Shown piece after piece: positions 6,262 through 6,959 of a DNA stretch of 6,959 nucleotides. The stretch comes from CAMYLY01 sp039587215 (GTDB taxonomy: Bacteria; Gemmatimonadota; Gemmatimonadetes; Gemmatimonadales; GWC2-71-9): contig JBDHIW010000181.1 in assembly GCA_039587215.1 (NCBI GenBank), positions 1 to 6,959 of the forward strand. Reading direction: 5' to 3'. Numbering within the stretch: position 1 is the stretch's first letter; each line of letters begins with the position of its first letter. The notes under the pieces were generated by a model. The model searched no databases, was not told where the DNA came from, and saw only the letters and a program-made list of their open reading frames with translations. Made by a program: the position numbers and the translations under genes.

Positions 6262-6959
6262 GGTCGGCGCCGCGGCGGTTCGAGGTAGATGCCGTCGGCT
6301 CCGTCGATGACGTCCACGCGATCGAGGGCATCATCCGTGAAGCGGACGGTAATGATGCGGCCGCGCGCATAGTTGATCGCCGGAGCGGCCTCACCGGTGT
6401 CCGGGTAGATGTGGTAGAACGACCGCGCGTTCCCGGTCGACTCCATCTGCCGCAACACGCGTCCGCCGGCGTCCGTATCGTCGAAGCGCGCCACCAACGT
6501 GTCGCCCACCAGCCAGTCGGGCTCCGCCAGTGCCGAGTCGCCGGCCGACTCCGCTCGGGCCGCCCCGTAGCCGCGCACTTCCGTGAGAACCTGATCCGGC
6601 GCGTCGATCGCGAGGCTGTCCGCGATGATCGTGTGCTCCTCCGACACGGCCCGCGGCCGCACGGTGGACCCCCACACGCGCCCACCCTGAATGCGGTCGC
6701 GCGCGACGTCGAACTCGATCGCATCGCCCACCAGCCTCCACTCCGCGGAACGGGCGTTCGCTTCCCGCTGCGACCGGAGCCAGCGCAGCTCGTCGTTCTC
6801 CAGCCGGAAGTCGATCCGGGCTCCGGTGAGCTCGTAGTCGGCCGAGTCCTTCCCAGCGGCGCGGGCATTGCCCAGCAGGAGTCCCGTGCCGACGCCGGTA
6901 TCCAGTTCCGCACTGTCGGCGCTCGCGGCGAGGTCGTCGCGGTCGATCGTGACCTGGCC
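6258..6959 (-). CDS. OstA/LptA-like LPS-transport protein, 5'-partial
   Basis: The frame is open from the window edge to TGA at 6260-6258 and gives the last 233 residues; the N-terminus and any signal peptide lie outside. The visible part is a run of short alternating polar/hydrophobic strands of the OstA/LptA/LptC beta-jellyroll type, with recurring phrases such as VTIDRDDLAASADSAELD, ADYELTGARIDF, EWRLVGDAIEFDV and IIADSLAID. It ends with GNARSFYHIY, then YARGRIITVRF and GADGIYLEP, phrases typical of OstA-like proteins. Family knowledge: such proteins form the periplasmic bridge that carries LPS from the inner-membrane LptBFG transporter to the outer membrane. The stop overlaps the lptB start by 4 bp (ATGA), which supports the role by context. 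A GTG at 6731 is an internal codon, not the start, because coding sequence continues upstream of it. It could be an LptA, LptC or mixed OstA protein; the N-terminus is needed to decide. Confidence 0.85.
   Translation of the reverse strand, partial: GQVTIDRDDLAASADSAELDTGVGTGLLLGNARAAGKDSADYELTGARIDFRLENDELRWLRSQREANARSAEWRLVGDAIEFDVARDRIQGGRVWGSTVRPRAVSEEHTIIADSLAIDAPDQVLTEVRGYGAARAESAGDSALAEPDWLVGDTLVARFDDTDAGGRVLRQMESTGNARSFYHIYPDTGEAAPAINYARGRIITVRFTDDALDRVDVIDGADGIYLEPPRRRP

Noticed and set aside
1..6959. CRISPR arrays, tRNA or rRNA genes, insertion sequences, phage genes or terminator hairpins.
   Set aside because: No regular repeats, cloverleaf-like segments, terminal inverted repeats, transposase or integrase motifs, or hairpin plus T-run were seen. 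Nearly every base is inside a coding gene.

Overview
The window reads as one uninterrupted chromosomal operon, entirely on the minus strand, from a GC-rich Gram-negative bacterium. LPS-export genes (an OstA/LptA-like protein and LptB) indicate an outer membrane. The gene set and style (lptB next to rpoN, a YfhO-like membrane protein, Arg/Ala-rich proteins, strong G/C at third codon positions) would fit Gemmatimonadota or a similar metagenomic lineage, but this taxonomic guess rests on impression, not on a search.

Layout in transcription order, from the right edge to the left. (1) The C-terminal 233 residues of an OstA/LptA/LptC-like periplasmic LPS-transport protein, cut by the window edge. 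(2) A 392-residue LptB ATPase with an unusual N-terminal extension of about 145 residues. (3) rpoN (sigma-54), disrupted by an internal loss of sequence and a frameshift near 4598-4603. (4) A GT2 glycosyltransferase with two C-terminal membrane helices. (5) A GT4 glycosyltransferase. (6) A UPF0104/LPG-synthase-TM-type flippase-like membrane protein. (7) The N-terminal 236 residues of a YfhO-like polytopic membrane protein, cut by the left edge.

Four of the six junctions are 4-bp ATGA/GTGA stop-start overlaps (6258-6261, 5083-5086, 3753-3756, 1646-1649). The other two have gaps of 5 and 10 bp. There is no intergenic room for an internal promoter or terminator, so translational coupling across the whole set is likely. 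Functionally, the operon begins with moving LPS to the outer membrane, passes through the alternative sigma factor often found beside lptB, and continues into what looks like lipid-linked glycan synthesis and membrane handling: GT2, GT4, flippase-like protein and YfhO-like protein.

Two points deserve most attention. One is the broken rpoN, where both halves look perfectly conserved but the linking motif is missing. The other is the extra N-terminal domain fused to LptB. I saw no RNA genes, CRISPR arrays, insertion sequences or gene-free stretches over 300 bp.
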